The notes under the pieces: generated by a model
What the model saw: only the letters and a program-made list of their open reading frames with translations
The model's database searches: none
What the model was told of the DNA's origin: nothing
Position numbers and translations under genes: made by a program
Source: a virus
Strand: one strand, 5' to 3'
IMG/VR virus record: IMGVR_UViG_3300032293_002120
Coordinates: 1-38,732 of that record
DNA: 38,732 nt
Shown: piece after piece, positions 18,209 to 26,387 of the stretch
Layout: every line of letters begins with the position of its first letter
How positions within the stretch are numbered: the stretch's first letter is position 1

Positions 18209-19222
18209 ATGGGCGCTTACAAACAATTTTTAACAGAGGATATAATAATAACTCCCTTTGAGGTTAATAAAGGATTTACTTTTTTAGGAAATCAATTAAC
18301 TGGTTCTAATGTTAATATTAATAGATTCCTAGGAACTAACCTTTCAGGAACCTTATTTGATCCCTCTACAGATGCTACAACTGGGTATGATTATTCTCAA
18401 TACCAACGTTTAGTATATAGTTCTATTCAAGAATTATATTATTCAAATTATTTAAGTTCTTCGTATGGTGATAGTGCTAATATAGGATATATTTTTCCTG
18501 GCTCTCAACCTGACGGAGATGTATTAGTAGGTAATAATCAGTCAACTGGAAGATATTTTAATTATAATCAATCCACTTTAACTTTTGAAAAATTATTTCC
18601 AACTGCCTCAAATTCTAAAATTGCAGTTTTATCTATTCCTGCTAGACTTTATGGAAATTACATCCAACCTAAATCATTTACTTGGTCTACAGGAAATGGT
18701 TCAGTATATGATGATGGAGAAGGTAATTTAATCCTTTCCTCCTCAGCACAAATTTGTGGACAAATATTTTATCCTCATGGTTTAGCTATAGTAACCTCAA
18801 ATAGTACCCCTAATCAAAACGGTTATGGAATTTCATTATATAATGTAAACGTATATGGTCCTGGAAACGTTTTATCAATATTAGATTTTGTAACATCCTC
18901 TAATGTAACTTGCTCTTTTTCTTCCTCACTTAACATTTATGAAACACAATATAAATGCACTTTAAGAGATAATGAATATAATTTTTCTTTAAATCCTTCA
19001 TCAACTTCAGGAAGTACACAAATAACAAGTTCTATAGGTACTTTTTATACTCCTGGACAATATTTAAGTGATAATATAACCGGTTCTTCTTTTTCTCCTT
19101 ATATTACTACTGTTGGTTTATATGATGAATACCAAAATTTACTAGCAATAGGAAAAATATCCCAACCTTTACCAGTTTCACCAACTACCGATACTACAAT
19201 ACTAATAAATATAGATAGATAG
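18209..19222 (+). CDS. Baseplate/fibre adaptor-like structural protein B
   Basis: 337 residues. It starts 5 bases after protein A and shares its C-terminal domain: YITTVGLYDEYQNLLAIGKI, then SQPLP and a hydrophobic-basic end (ILINIDR). The N-terminus differs (MGAYKQFLTEDIIITPFEVN), so the pair looks like one docking domain joined to two different heads. The rest is Ser/Tyr/Asn-rich beta. The last codons (ATA AAT ATA GAT AGA TAG, 19205-19222) are reproduced 1700 bases downstream before the second fibre gene, as part of a duplicated segment. Probably an adaptor that holds the fibres encoded next; inferred from order. Confidence 0.65.
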   Translation: MGAYKQFLTEDIIITPFEVNKGFTFLGNQLTGSNVNINRFLGTNLSGTLFDPSTDATTGYDYSQYQRLVYSSIQELYYSNYLSSSYGDSANIGYIFPGSQPDGDVLVGNNQSTGRYFNYNQSTLTFEKLFPTASNSKIAVLSIPARLYGNYIQPKSFTWSTGNGSVYDDGEGNLILSSSAQICGQIFYPHGLAIVTSNSTPNQNGYGISLYNVNVYGPGNVLSILDFVTSSNVTCSFSSSLNIYETQYKCTLRDNEYNFSLNPSSTSGSTQITSSIGTFYTPGQYLSDNITGSSFSPYITTVGLYDEYQNLLAIGKISQPLPVSPTTDTTILINIDR

Positions 19223-19440
19223 ATAATTATGGCAACTTTAAATTCATCAAACATTGTAAATAATAATGTAATTCTAACTAGTGATTTACTTCAATTATAT
19301 AATGCTTTAAATTATGTAGGGGCATCAACCCAATACCTTGTTTCACTTAGTGGTTCACTTGAAGGAACTGCTTCATATGCTACAACTGCCTCTTTTGCTT
19401 TAAATGGTGGGGGTGGAGGTGGAGCCGTAACTCAAATACT
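19203..19440 (+). repeat. Direct repeat, copy 1: end of adaptor gene plus fibre 5' end
   Basis: From taataaatatag at 19203 to about 19435 the sequence matches 20903 to about 21135 with very few differences by eye, at a constant offset of 1700 bases. It includes the last codons of the upstream gene, a GATA x3 run, the short leader and about the first 205 bases of the fibre gene. Confidence 0.85.
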
Positions 19441-20890
19441 AACAGGCTCTAATATAACTATATCCCCTTCAACAGGAGTAGGAGCTGTAACTATAAATGC
19501 AACAACCCCCGCTGGTACTTTTCCTTATATTGGAGACGCAGTAATATCCGGATCCCTTATTATAACGGGTTCAAATTTAGGCGCTGATTTAATAGTAACA
19601 GGATCTGTTATTGCTACACAAGGATTTACTGGATCCTTGTTTGGAACGGCAGCTACGGCTTCATATGTAGTAACAGCACAAACCGCATCATTTGTTACAA
19701 CTGCTCAAACGGCTTCTTATGTTGCAACTTCTTCAAATTCTACAAACTCAATATTATCCCAAACCTCCTCAAAAGTCACGGTATCAAATAACCAAACCAC
19801 AGCTACAAATCTTCCTTTAATCTTTGGAACCTCAAGTGCTGCGGGAACCCAACAATTAAATATTGATTCAGACGCAGGAGGGCCAACATACAATCCACTG
19901 TTCAATTCTATTTCTTCAAATAGATTTACCGGATCTTTATTAGGTACATCTACACAAGCCGTATCTTCATCAACCGCTACTACTGCAACAACAGCATACA
20001 ATATTAATACACTAGCTACTACAACTAACGCTTTTCATTTTTTAACATTTGTAGATACAAACAATGCTACAGCAACTGCAGAAACCTTATTTACAACTAC
20101 AAACTTAAAAATTAATCCGTCTAATGGTTTATTAATAGCTACAACTTTATCATCATCCGCTATTACCGCATCTTCTATCACCTCCTCATTTACAGGATCT
20201 TTATTAGGTACCTCATCTTTAGCAACTGCAGCAACAAAAATTCAAACAGTTGGAATAGCAACTAACGCTTTACATTATTTAACATTTGTAGATGCAAACA
20301 ATGGCACACCAACTGCAGAATCACTTTATACAGATAGCAATATAAGTTTTAACCCAAGTACTAATATTTTAAGTGTAACAGGGTCTATAACTTCCTCATT
20401 TACCGGATCTTTATTAGGTACCTCATCTAATGCTAATACAGCTTCTTATGCTCTTACAGCATCTGTTCCAAACAGTACTACCCAATGGTATTCATATAAT
20501 TCTGCCCAAGCTATTCCGGCAGGGCGAGATGTTGGAATAGTACATACTTATGCTGGTACATCTCTTATAACATACAGACTAAATACTAGTTCGTGCCAAG
20601 TTGGAGATCAAGTACAAATAGCAACCGTTGGAACTTTTACAGCTAACGGTGTTATTGGTTTTACAACATCCGGATCTACAGCTAATAGTGGTTCTATAGT
20701 AGTAGCGGGATATACTAATAATCCTTCATCATTTCACACTGTTTCTCCAACCTATACTGATGTTTCAGGATCACAAGCTAGTTGGAAATGGGTATGTGTT
20801 AAAGCATCAAATAGAGCAACATGGCAATTAGTTAATTATATGGATAGAAAAGTAGCAATAGATGGAATATGGGATTTAAATGTTACTTAA
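19229..20890 (+). CDS. Tail fibre protein, paralog 1
   Basis: 553 residues, poor in charged residues and very rich in Thr, Ser, Ala and Gly. The N-terminal 70 residues, up to a Gly6 hinge (FALNGGGGGG), are nearly identical to the next gene and are presumably the attachment domain. A shaft follows with four FTGSL segments (FTGSLFGTA, then three FTGSLLGTS) spaced by ASYxxTAxTAS repeats, a pattern typical of trimeric phage fibre shafts. The C-terminal 125 residues (from TTQWYSYNSAQ) form a separate tip domain with QVGDQVQIATVG and WKWVCVKASNRATWQLVNYM. The tip differs strongly from its paralog, so it is the likely receptor-binding part. Confidence 0.8.
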   Translation: MATLNSSNIVNNNVILTSDLLQLYNALNYVGASTQYLVSLSGSLEGTASYATTASFALNGGGGGGAVTQILTGSNITISPSTGVGAVTINATTPAGTFPYIGDAVISGSLIITGSNLGADLIVTGSVIATQGFTGSLFGTAATASYVVTAQTASFVTTAQTASYVATSSNSTNSILSQTSSKVTVSNNQTTATNLPLIFGTSSAAGTQQLNIDSDAGGPTYNPLFNSISSNRFTGSLLGTSTQAVSSSTATTATTAYNINTLATTTNAFHFLTFVDTNNATATAETLFTTTNLKINPSNGLLIATTLSSSAITASSITSSFTGSLLGTSSLATAATKIQTVGIATNALHYLTFVDANNGTPTAESLYTDSNISFNPSTNILSVTGSITSSFTGSLLGTSSNANTASYALTASVPNSTTQWYSYNSAQAIPAGRDVGIVHTYAGTSLITYRLNTSSCQVGDQVQIATVGTFTANGVIGFTTSGSTANSGSIVVAGYTNNPSSFHTVSPTYTDVSGSQASWKWVCVKASNRATWQLVNYMDRKVAIDGIWDLNVT

Positions 20891-20902
20891 ATTTTTTAAA
20901 TA

Positions 20903-21140
20903 TAATAAATATAGATAGATAGATAATTATGGCAACTTTAAATTCATCAAACATTGTAAATAATAATGTAATTCTAACTAGTGATTTACTTCAATTATAT
21001 GATGCTTTAAATTATGTAGGGGCATCAACCCAATACCTTATTTCACTTAGTGGTTCACTTGAAGGAACTGCTTCATATGCTACAACTGCCTCTTTTGCTT
21101 TAAATGGTGGGGGTGGAGGTGGAGCCGTAACTCAAATAAT
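20903..21140 (+). repeat. Direct repeat, copy 2: remnant of adaptor gene end plus fibre 5' end
   Basis: Second copy of the 19203 segment. Here the codons for NIDR-stop lie in the gap between the two fibre genes and are no longer attached to an open frame of the adaptor gene. This shows that the duplicated unit started inside the end of the adaptor gene. Confidence 0.85.
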
Positions 21141-22692
21141 AGCGGGTACTGGTATAACTATATTTCCTTTAACAGGAGTAGGAGCTGTAACTGTAACTTC
21201 CACAGCAGGAGGTGGTGGTGGTGGATTTCCTTATACTTCAAGCACCCCAGCAGTAATAACTGGATCTCTTATTATAACGGGTTCAAATTTAGGCGCTGAT
21301 TTAATAGTAACAGGATCTGTTATTGCTACACAAGGATTTACTGGATCCTTGTCATCAGTAGATACTGCAGAAACTGCTTCCTTTGTTATAACTGCTCAAA
21401 CTGCTTCCTATGTATTAACAGCTCAAACAGCCTCATTTGCCGCAACTTCTTTAAATTCTATAGATTCAATATTATCACAAACTTCCTCAAAAGTTATTGT
21501 AGCAGTTAACACGGCATCCTTAACATATTTGCCTTTAATCTTTGGAACCTCAAGTGCTGCAGGAACCCAACAATTAAATATTGATACAGACCCAGGAGGC
21601 CCATTATATAACCCTTCTTTAAAATCAATCTCAGCATCCTCATTTACCGGATCTTTATTAGGTACAGCAAGCAATAACAGTGCTACCCAATATTCACTAA
21701 CAGCAACATCTGCTTCCTTTATAAATACTGTTGGGGTTACTGGTAATGTTATATATTATCCAACATTTGTATCATCCTCCCCTTCTTTTCCCACTACTCC
21801 CACTTCCCCAGTAAGTACATCCTTAAATATAACAACTAATGCTTTTAGTGGTTCATTAATAGCTACAACTTTATCATCATCCGCTATTACCGCATCTTCT
21901 ATTACCTCCTCATTTACAGGATCTTTATTAGGTACATCATCTTGGTCAACTGCAGCACAACAAATTCAAACAGTCTCAACCCCATCTACCTCTACTCATT
22001 ATCCAACATTTGTAGATGCAAACAATGCCACAGCAACTGAAGAATCACTTTATACAGATGCTGGCATACAATACAACCCAAACGGTAATCTTTTATATGT
22101 CACTTCTCTAACATCCTCATTTACAGGATCTTTACAAGGAGGTCAGAATTATGCAACTGAAACTCAATTTGCTGTAACTGCAGATTATCTTTTATCAACT
22201 ACTCAATGGATTTCAACCCCAAATTCTTCATCAACACTTTTAGTACCTACGGGATCAGATGTTGGAATTATTTGGAATTTTACAGGCTCAACAACATGCA
22301 CAATAACCCTAAACACAGCTTCTTGTAAACTTGGAGATCAAGTACAATTATTTTCCACTGCTTTTAGCAACACAGGTGATGAAGGAAGAATAAGATTTAC
22401 AGTATCTTCCTCACTAATGCCAAATACCCGTATAATAGCAGCAGGAACTACACCAAGTCCTACTAATACGGCCCGTTCTATTATTCAAAAAATTGTAGGA
22501 ATTACAGCAAACCCGAACTATCCAGCACAACCTGCTGCATTTCCATATTTTCACTTAATTTGTGTATCAGCCTCAAACGGTTTATCTACTTCCGGAGCAA
22601 CATGGCAATTAGTTGAATATTCAGATGCTCGAAATACAAGTGGCCTACTGTACAGATGGAGTGAATCCATTGATTGGTCTACAGCATCATAA
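20929..22692 (+). CDS. Tail fibre protein, paralog 2
   Basis: 587 residues, a tandem paralog of the preceding gene. The first 65-70 residues, including the Gly6 hinge, differ by about two residues. The shaft again has four FTGSL segments and ASY/ASF-TAQTAS repeats but is a mosaic of identical and diverged blocks (for example identical DNA around 21270-21351 and 21860-21935). The C-terminal 165 residues start TTQWISTPNSS and keep the KLGDQVQLFST strand and ATWQLVEYSD but otherwise diverge and are longer, with NPNYPAQPAAFPYFHLICVS. Two fibres with one attachment domain and different tips suggest a widened or switchable host range. Confidence 0.8.
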   Translation: MATLNSSNIVNNNVILTSDLLQLYDALNYVGASTQYLISLSGSLEGTASYATTASFALNGGGGGGAVTQIIAGTGITIFPLTGVGAVTVTSTAGGGGGGFPYTSSTPAVITGSLIITGSNLGADLIVTGSVIATQGFTGSLSSVDTAETASFVITAQTASYVLTAQTASFAATSLNSIDSILSQTSSKVIVAVNTASLTYLPLIFGTSSAAGTQQLNIDTDPGGPLYNPSLKSISASSFTGSLLGTASNNSATQYSLTATSASFINTVGVTGNVIYYPTFVSSSPSFPTTPTSPVSTSLNITTNAFSGSLIATTLSSSAITASSITSSFTGSLLGTSSWSTAAQQIQTVSTPSTSTHYPTFVDANNATATEESLYTDAGIQYNPNGNLLYVTSLTSSFTGSLQGGQNYATETQFAVTADYLLSTTQWISTPNSSSTLLVPTGSDVGIIWNFTGSTTCTITLNTASCKLGDQVQLFSTAFSNTGDEGRIRFTVSSSLMPNTRIIAAGTTPSPTNTARSIIQKIVGITANPNYPAQPAAFPYFHLICVSASNGLSTSGATWQLVEYSDARNTSGLLYRWSESIDWSTAS

Positions 22693-22724
22693 AATTCAAT
22701 TGTACTTTATAATTATAATATAAT

Positions 22725-23186
22725 ATGATAAATTGGTTATACAACAATAAAGAAATAATTTCCATAGAGGATTTTCCCTTAGAAACATATGGTTTTATAT
22801 ACATTACAACTTATAAATCACGTGGGATATCGTATATTGGAAAAAAATCGCTATATCACAATGTAAAACGCAAATTAACGAAGAAAGAATTAGCGGAACA
22901 AACAGGTAGAGGTCGTAAATCTACTACTCAAGTAATACAAAAAGAAAGTGATTGGAAGACCTATTATGGTTCCTGTAAACCTATTCTTGAAATATTAAAG
23001 GAAGGTAAACACGATGAATTTACTCGCGAAATTATACAATTAGTTAATAGTAAAAAATTATTAACATATTACGAGTGTAAGTATTTATTTACACATGGTG
23101 TATTAGAAAACTCTGATAAATATTTTAATGATAATATTTTAGGCAAGTTTTTTACACGTGACTTTGGTTTATCTAAAGAAGATTAG
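22725..23186 (+). CDS. SegE-like GIY-YIG endonuclease
   Basis: 153 residues. A GIY-YIG core is visible: YGFIYITTYKSRGISYIGKK (22-41) supplies the two motifs in the form FIY and YIG. A basic loop (KRKLTKKELAEQTGRGRKS), SDWKTYYGSCKPI (75-87), YYECKYLF (115-122) and NDNILGK (135-141) complete the pattern I know from phage SegE-type GIY-YIG proteins. The helical Glu of the nuclease family is probably Glu117 in YYECKY. Such proteins are freestanding homing endonucleases or, in some phages, nucleases of unknown role. It sits between the fibre genes and the primase, at the boundary of two functional modules, which is a usual place for a mobile endonuclease. There is no sign of an intron or inverted repeats. 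Confidence 0.75.
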   Translation: MINWLYNNKEIISIEDFPLETYGFIYITTYKSRGISYIGKKSLYHNVKRKLTKKELAEQTGRGRKSTTQVIQKESDWKTYYGSCKPILEILKEGKHDEFTREIIQLVNSKKLLTYYECKYLFTHGVLENSDKYFNDNILGKFFTRDFGLSKED

Positions 23187-23198
23187 TATATTAATACT

Positions 23199-24128
23199 AT
23201 GATAAACCAAACCCTAGTAGCACTAACTAATTCTGTGCTTGGTACTAGTAAGTCAACATCTCGAGGAAATTATGCATATCATTGTCCTCTATGTAATCAC
23301 CATAAACCAAAATTAGAGATTAACTTTACTGAAAATATTAAAGGAGAAAACCAATGGCATTGTTGGGTTTGTGATAAAAAAGGTAAAAAATTATACCAAT
23401 TATTTAAAGCAGTAGAAACATCACCTGAAAAAATGGCTGAATTAAAAGCTATTGTAAAATACACAGGACCGGAACCACACATACAAGTTGAAACTAAATT
23501 AGAACTTCCAAAAGAATTTAAACTTTTAAACAATATTCACCCCTCAGATATTACAGCAAGACATGCTTTATCATATATTAAATCTCGAGGTATTACAGAT
23601 GATGATATTTTAAAATATGGAATTGGTTATTGTGAACAAGGACGTTATGCTAATATGATTATTATCCCCTCCTATGATGCTAAAGGTAATATAAATTACT
23701 TTACAGGTCGTTCATTTGGAAAACAATCCACAATAAAATATAAAAACCCAACAGCATCTCGTGACATTATACCATTTGAGTTGTTTATAAATTGGGAATT
23801 ACCGCTTATATTGTGTGAAGGACCATTTGATGCCATCTCCATTAAAAGAAATGTAATACCGCTACTAGGCAAAAATATACAATCAAATTTAATGAAAAAA
23901 ATTGTAATGTCTTCTGTAGAAAAAATTTATATAGCTTTAGATAAAGACGCTCAAAAACAAGCATTAAATTTTTGTGAGCGTTTAATGAATGAAGGTAAAG
24001 AAGTTTATCTCGTAGATATGAATGATAAAGATCCAAGCGAAATGGGGTTCGCTAGTTTTACTAATTTAATACAAGAAACATACCCCTTAACATTCTCGGG
24101 GTTACTCGAGAAAAAACTTTTCCTATGA
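23199..24128 (+). CDS. DNA primase (DnaG/gp61-type)
   Basis: 309 residues. An N-terminal zinc ribbon has Cys29-x2-Cys32 (YHCPLCNHHKP) and Cys55-x2-Cys58 (WHCWVC). A catalytic core follows with GIGYCEQGRYANMIIIPSYD (141-160) and FTGRSFG. The TOPRIM fold has Glu207 in LILCEGPFDAISI (203-215) and Asp248/Asp250 in YIALDKDAQ (244-252), with VYLVDMNDKDPSE at 269-281. It makes RNA primers for lagging-strand synthesis at the phage fork with a DnaB-type helicase that is not in the window. It is shorter than bacterial DnaG because no helicase-interaction domain is obvious. The stop overlaps the nuclease start (ATGA at 24125), so the two are probably made together. Confidence 0.9.
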   Translation: MINQTLVALTNSVLGTSKSTSRGNYAYHCPLCNHHKPKLEINFTENIKGENQWHCWVCDKKGKKLYQLFKAVETSPEKMAELKAIVKYTGPEPHIQVETKLELPKEFKLLNNIHPSDITARHALSYIKSRGITDDDILKYGIGYCEQGRYANMIIIPSYDAKGNINYFTGRSFGKQSTIKYKNPTASRDIIPFELFINWELPLILCEGPFDAISIKRNVIPLLGKNIQSNLMKKIVMSSVEKIYIALDKDAQKQALNFCERLMNEGKEVYLVDMNDKDPSEMGFASFTNLIQETYPLTFSGLLEKKLFL

Positions 24129-24898
24129 AAAAAAGAAACATTAAATATGTTAATAACAGAATTTTAGAAATTTCAGAAGACCACAAACAAATCACTCTTC
24201 CAGATTCAAGATATTATAGACGAAATGGTGAATATTATCCTTCAATTACTCACGTTTTAGGTTCATATCCAAAAGGTAAACATTTTGAGGAATGGTTAAA
24301 AAATATGGGTCGCTCAGCTGATTATATTGTTAGAAAAGCAGCAGAAGATGGAACTAAAGTTCATGAAATGATAGAAGAATATTTAGAAGGTAAAGAAATG
24401 AACTTTTTAAATCAATTTGGCAATCCACAATTTGATCCTAATATTTGGCAAATGTTTTTACGCTTTGTTGATTTTTGGGAAACTCAAAAACCTGAATTAA
24501 TTGACCAAGAAATCCATCTATATTCTGATACTCTTAAAGTAGCAGGAACAACAGATTTAGTGTGTAAAATAAGTAATGACTTATGGATTATTGACCATAA
24601 AACCTCTAATCATATTCAAACAACCCATGAATTACAAGCAGCAGTTTATGCTCATTGTTATGAAGAATGTTTTGGTATTAAACCTGATAAAACTGGTATT
24701 TTATGGTTAAAATCATCTAAACGTAAAGGTTCAAAAGACAAAATGCAAGGTAAAGGGTGGGAAATGGTTTTACCAGTACGCACACAAGAGGAAAATATTG
24801 AAATCTTTAAAACAGTAAAACGTTTATTTGATTTAGAAAACCCAAATGAAGCACCTGTATTTACAGAATTCAAAACCCAAGTAAAAAAACAAGACTAA
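24125..24898 (+). CDS. RecB/Cas4-like PD-(D/E)XK nuclease
   Basis: 257 residues. After YPSITHVLGSYP (38-49) come the RecB-family residues: His80 in GTKVHEMIEEYL, Glu129 in IDQEIHLYS, Asp144 in AGTTDLVCKI, the DxK pair Asp157-His-Lys159 in WIIDHKTS, and the Q motif LQAAVYAHCYEE (170-181). This is the complete active-site series of Cas4/RecB-like exonucleases. In T4-like phages, proteins of this type act in DNA repair and recombination or DNA degradation. There is no Fe-S cysteine cluster like that in Cas4, so an ordinary exonuclease is more likely. Overlap with the primase by ATGA supports a role at the replication fork. Confidence 0.88.
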   Translation: MKKRNIKYVNNRILEISEDHKQITLPDSRYYRRNGEYYPSITHVLGSYPKGKHFEEWLKNMGRSADYIVRKAAEDGTKVHEMIEEYLEGKEMNFLNQFGNPQFDPNIWQMFLRFVDFWETQKPELIDQEIHLYSDTLKVAGTTDLVCKISNDLWIIDHKTSNHIQTTHELQAAVYAHCYEECFGIKPDKTGILWLKSSKRKGSKDKMQGKGWEMVLPVRTQEENIEIFKTVKRLFDLENPNEAPVFTEFKTQVKKQD

Positions 24899-24915
24899 AA
24901 TTATTATATAAAAAA

Positions 24916-24947
24916 TTTGGAGGAGCAAAAACTTTTTCGTACATTTA
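24916..24947 (+). promoter_or_regulatory. Bacteroidota-type promoter candidate
   Basis: TTTG at 24916-24919, then 20 bases, then TACATTTA at 24940-24947. This fits the host primary sigma pattern of Bacteroidota (TTTG about -33 and TAnnTTTG at -7; 7 of 8 bases in the second box). Transcription would start near 24954, 12 bases before the ATG at 24966. It would feed the accessory block. Confidence 0.45.
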
Positions 24948-24965
24948 TTCATATAAATTAAGGTT

Positions 24966-25214
24966 ATGAATTTAAACAGAAATGGTTTTACCCCACGTTA
25001 CCAGGTAAATGATAATTTAAATAAATTGATTGGACGTGTTTTAAAAACTAACATTTTCCCAACATTTTTAGGAAGATTAATCTATATCGAAAAGGACAGA
25101 TGTTATTTTGAAATATTACCTAATCATGAATGGCCTAAATATAATAAATGTGCTGGAAATATAGAATATATAACTGATCATCACGTTATTACAATGAAAT
25201 TCGAGGAAGAATAA
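24966..25214 (+). CDS. Small hypothetical protein
   Basis: 82 residues, beta-like with a balanced charge. Features are TPRYQVNDNLNKLIGRVLKT, LGRLIYIEKDRCYFEILPNH and an HHVITMKFEEE end. No family recognised; the size and alternating strands would suit a small SH3/OB-type fold. It follows the Bacteroidota-type promoter and is the first gene of the accessory block; the next gene has its own ATATTTATA motif. The GGAGG at 24919 is 43 bases upstream of the ATG and not a ribosome-binding site. Confidence 0.6.
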   Translation: MNLNRNGFTPRYQVNDNLNKLIGRVLKTNIFPTFLGRLIYIEKDRCYFEILPNHEWPKYNKCAGNIEYITDHHVITMKFEEE

Positions 25215-25233
25215 TAACGTTAGATGTTTTGCC

Positions 25234-25242
25234 ATATTTATA
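25234..25242 (+). promoter_or_regulatory. ATATTTATA intergenic motif, copy 5
   Basis: The 9-mer in its long form TATTTATAATAAA, 13 bases before the ATG at 25256 in a 41-base gap. It precedes the first protein with a capsid-targeting-like N-terminus. Confidence 0.45.
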
Positions 25243-25255
25243 ATAAACTTAATCA

Positions 25256-26017
25256 ATGATTGGGCTGATGTCTCTTTTAAAAGAAATCCAAGGAAAACCA
25301 AAAGCCATATTTATGGCAGGTCCTGCGGGTTCAGGTAAATCATTTATATCTCAAAAATTAGTCCCTTCTAATTTTACTACTATTAATGTAGATGACACCT
25401 ATGAGGAACTACTTAAATCCTCAGGTATTGGAATGAAATTAGCCTTAATGTCTCCGGATGAATTAAAAAGATCAGGTGAGTTAATGGGTCAAGCAAGAAG
25501 AACTACAGACACTAAACTTCAAGATGCTTCTCAAAATGCTAAAAATTTATTAATTGATAGTGTAGGGGGTTCATCTAAAATGCTACTTAGGAAAAGAGAT
25601 GAATTAGAGAATTTAGGTTACGACACGTTTATGTTAATGACTTATGTATCTCCTATAACTTCATTAGAACGTAATAAAAATAGAGACAGATCTTTATTAC
25701 CAAGTATTGTAATTAGATCCTGGCGTGATGTTAATAACAATGTTAATACATACAGACAAGCATTTAATGATGATTTTACAATAGTAAATTTAAACCTAGA
25801 AGATGCTAATTTAAATTTTGATGCAGAATATATTTTTAAAACATATATTCAACCTTTAGGACAAATAGGTAAAGAAAAAACTCCTGAAGAAAAAGAAAAA
25901 TCAAAAATAGAAGTTAATCAAATCTACGCAGACATAAAACAATTACTATCAAATCAACCCGAATTTGATACTATAGAACAAGCAAAAACAAAAATCACTA
26001 AATTTATAAACAAATGA
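25256..26017 (+). CDS. P-loop kinase, zeta-toxin-like
   Basis: 253 residues. Walker A is AGPAGSGKS (21-29). The following INVDDTYEELL has an acidic pair as in zeta-type kinases, and a basic stretch ERNKNRDRSLLPSIVIRSWR probably contacts phosphate. The fold class is the AAA/P-loop kinases of small substrates (zeta toxin, nucleoside or polynucleotide kinases); the substrate cannot be read. The N-terminus MIGLMSLLKEIQGKP is a short hydrophobic helix ending LKE10, similar to T4 capsid-targeting sequences; an alternative start at 25268 (MSLLKE) keeps it. The last 40 residues are Lys/Glu-rich. It overlaps the next start by ATGA. Packaging into the head is an inference. Confidence 0.75.
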   Translation: MIGLMSLLKEIQGKPKAIFMAGPAGSGKSFISQKLVPSNFTTINVDDTYEELLKSSGIGMKLALMSPDELKRSGELMGQARRTTDTKLQDASQNAKNLLIDSVGGSSKMLLRKRDELENLGYDTFMLMTYVSPITSLERNKNRDRSLLPSIVIRSWRDVNNNVNTYRQAFNDDFTIVNLNLEDANLNFDAEYIFKTYIQPLGQIGKEKTPEEKEKSKIEVNQIYADIKQLLSNQPEFDTIEQAKTKITKFINK

Positions 26018-26385
26018 AATTATTAGACTTATTAAACGAAGTAGAACAAAAAGAAAAACCAACAGTAAAGTATGATGCAAAAGAAGAACCAACATCTGTG
26101 ATAGATGAAGTTGGTAAGTTTTTTGTTGTTAAAAAACCAAGTAAAGATTCTAAAAAAGAAGGTATGGTATATGAAGCTACTGTATTTGATGAAATTAAAA
26201 GGGATGAAACTAAAGGTGTTTACAAAAACAAATCTGAAGCAAATCGCCACGCTGCCGAAGCCTTAAAAGAATATGACATGCAACTTAAAGAAATGGAAGA
26301 TGCTATGGAAGCTTATCGCAGTGCTAAAAAAGACATAGAAGAAAAGAAAAATTCAGCAAAAGAAAAAATTCAAAAGCTTAAATAA
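26014..26385 (+). CDS. Small coiled-coil protein with capsid-targeting-like N-terminus
   Basis: 123 residues, very rich in Lys and Glu. It begins MKLLDLLNEVEQKEKP, where LNE9 followed by V is a possible prohead-protease site. A short beta module (KFFVVKKPSKDSKKEGMVYE; ATVFDEIKRDETKGVYKN) follows, and residues 75-123 form a long charged helix ending KEKIQKLK. No enzyme motif. Size, charge and N-terminus resemble T4 internal head proteins (IPI-IPIII), which carry a cleavable targeting sequence; this is an analogy of layout, not a family assignment. It starts at ATGA with the kinase and is two bases from the next gene. Confidence 0.6.
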   Translation: MKLLDLLNEVEQKEKPTVKYDAKEEPTSVIDEVGKFFVVKKPSKDSKKEGMVYEATVFDEIKRDETKGVYKNKSEANRHAAEALKEYDMQLKEMEDAMEAYRSAKKDIEEKKNSAKEKIQKLK

Positions 26386-26387
26386 TA

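Noticed and set aside
19600-22150. Repeated FTGSL/TAQTAS DNA as a possible CRISPR array
   Set aside because: Repeats are in frame, unevenly spaced and encode fibre shaft segments. No uniform spacers or cas genes are present.
23184-23199. Inverted repeat agtat-atta-atact between endonuclease and primase genes
   Set aside because: Five A/T-rich pairs in an AT-rich gap are expected by chance; no T run or second copy supports a terminator or operator.
24083-24115. Hairpin tctcg...cgaga followed by A-run near the primase end
   Set aside because: The stem is only five pairs, lies inside the coding region and is followed by A rather than T on the + strand, so it is not a terminator.
24919-24925. 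GGAGGAG as a Shine-Dalgarno sequence
   Set aside because: It is more than 40 bases upstream of the ATG at 24966, and other genes have no such element. The overlap with the TTTG box is probably coincidental.
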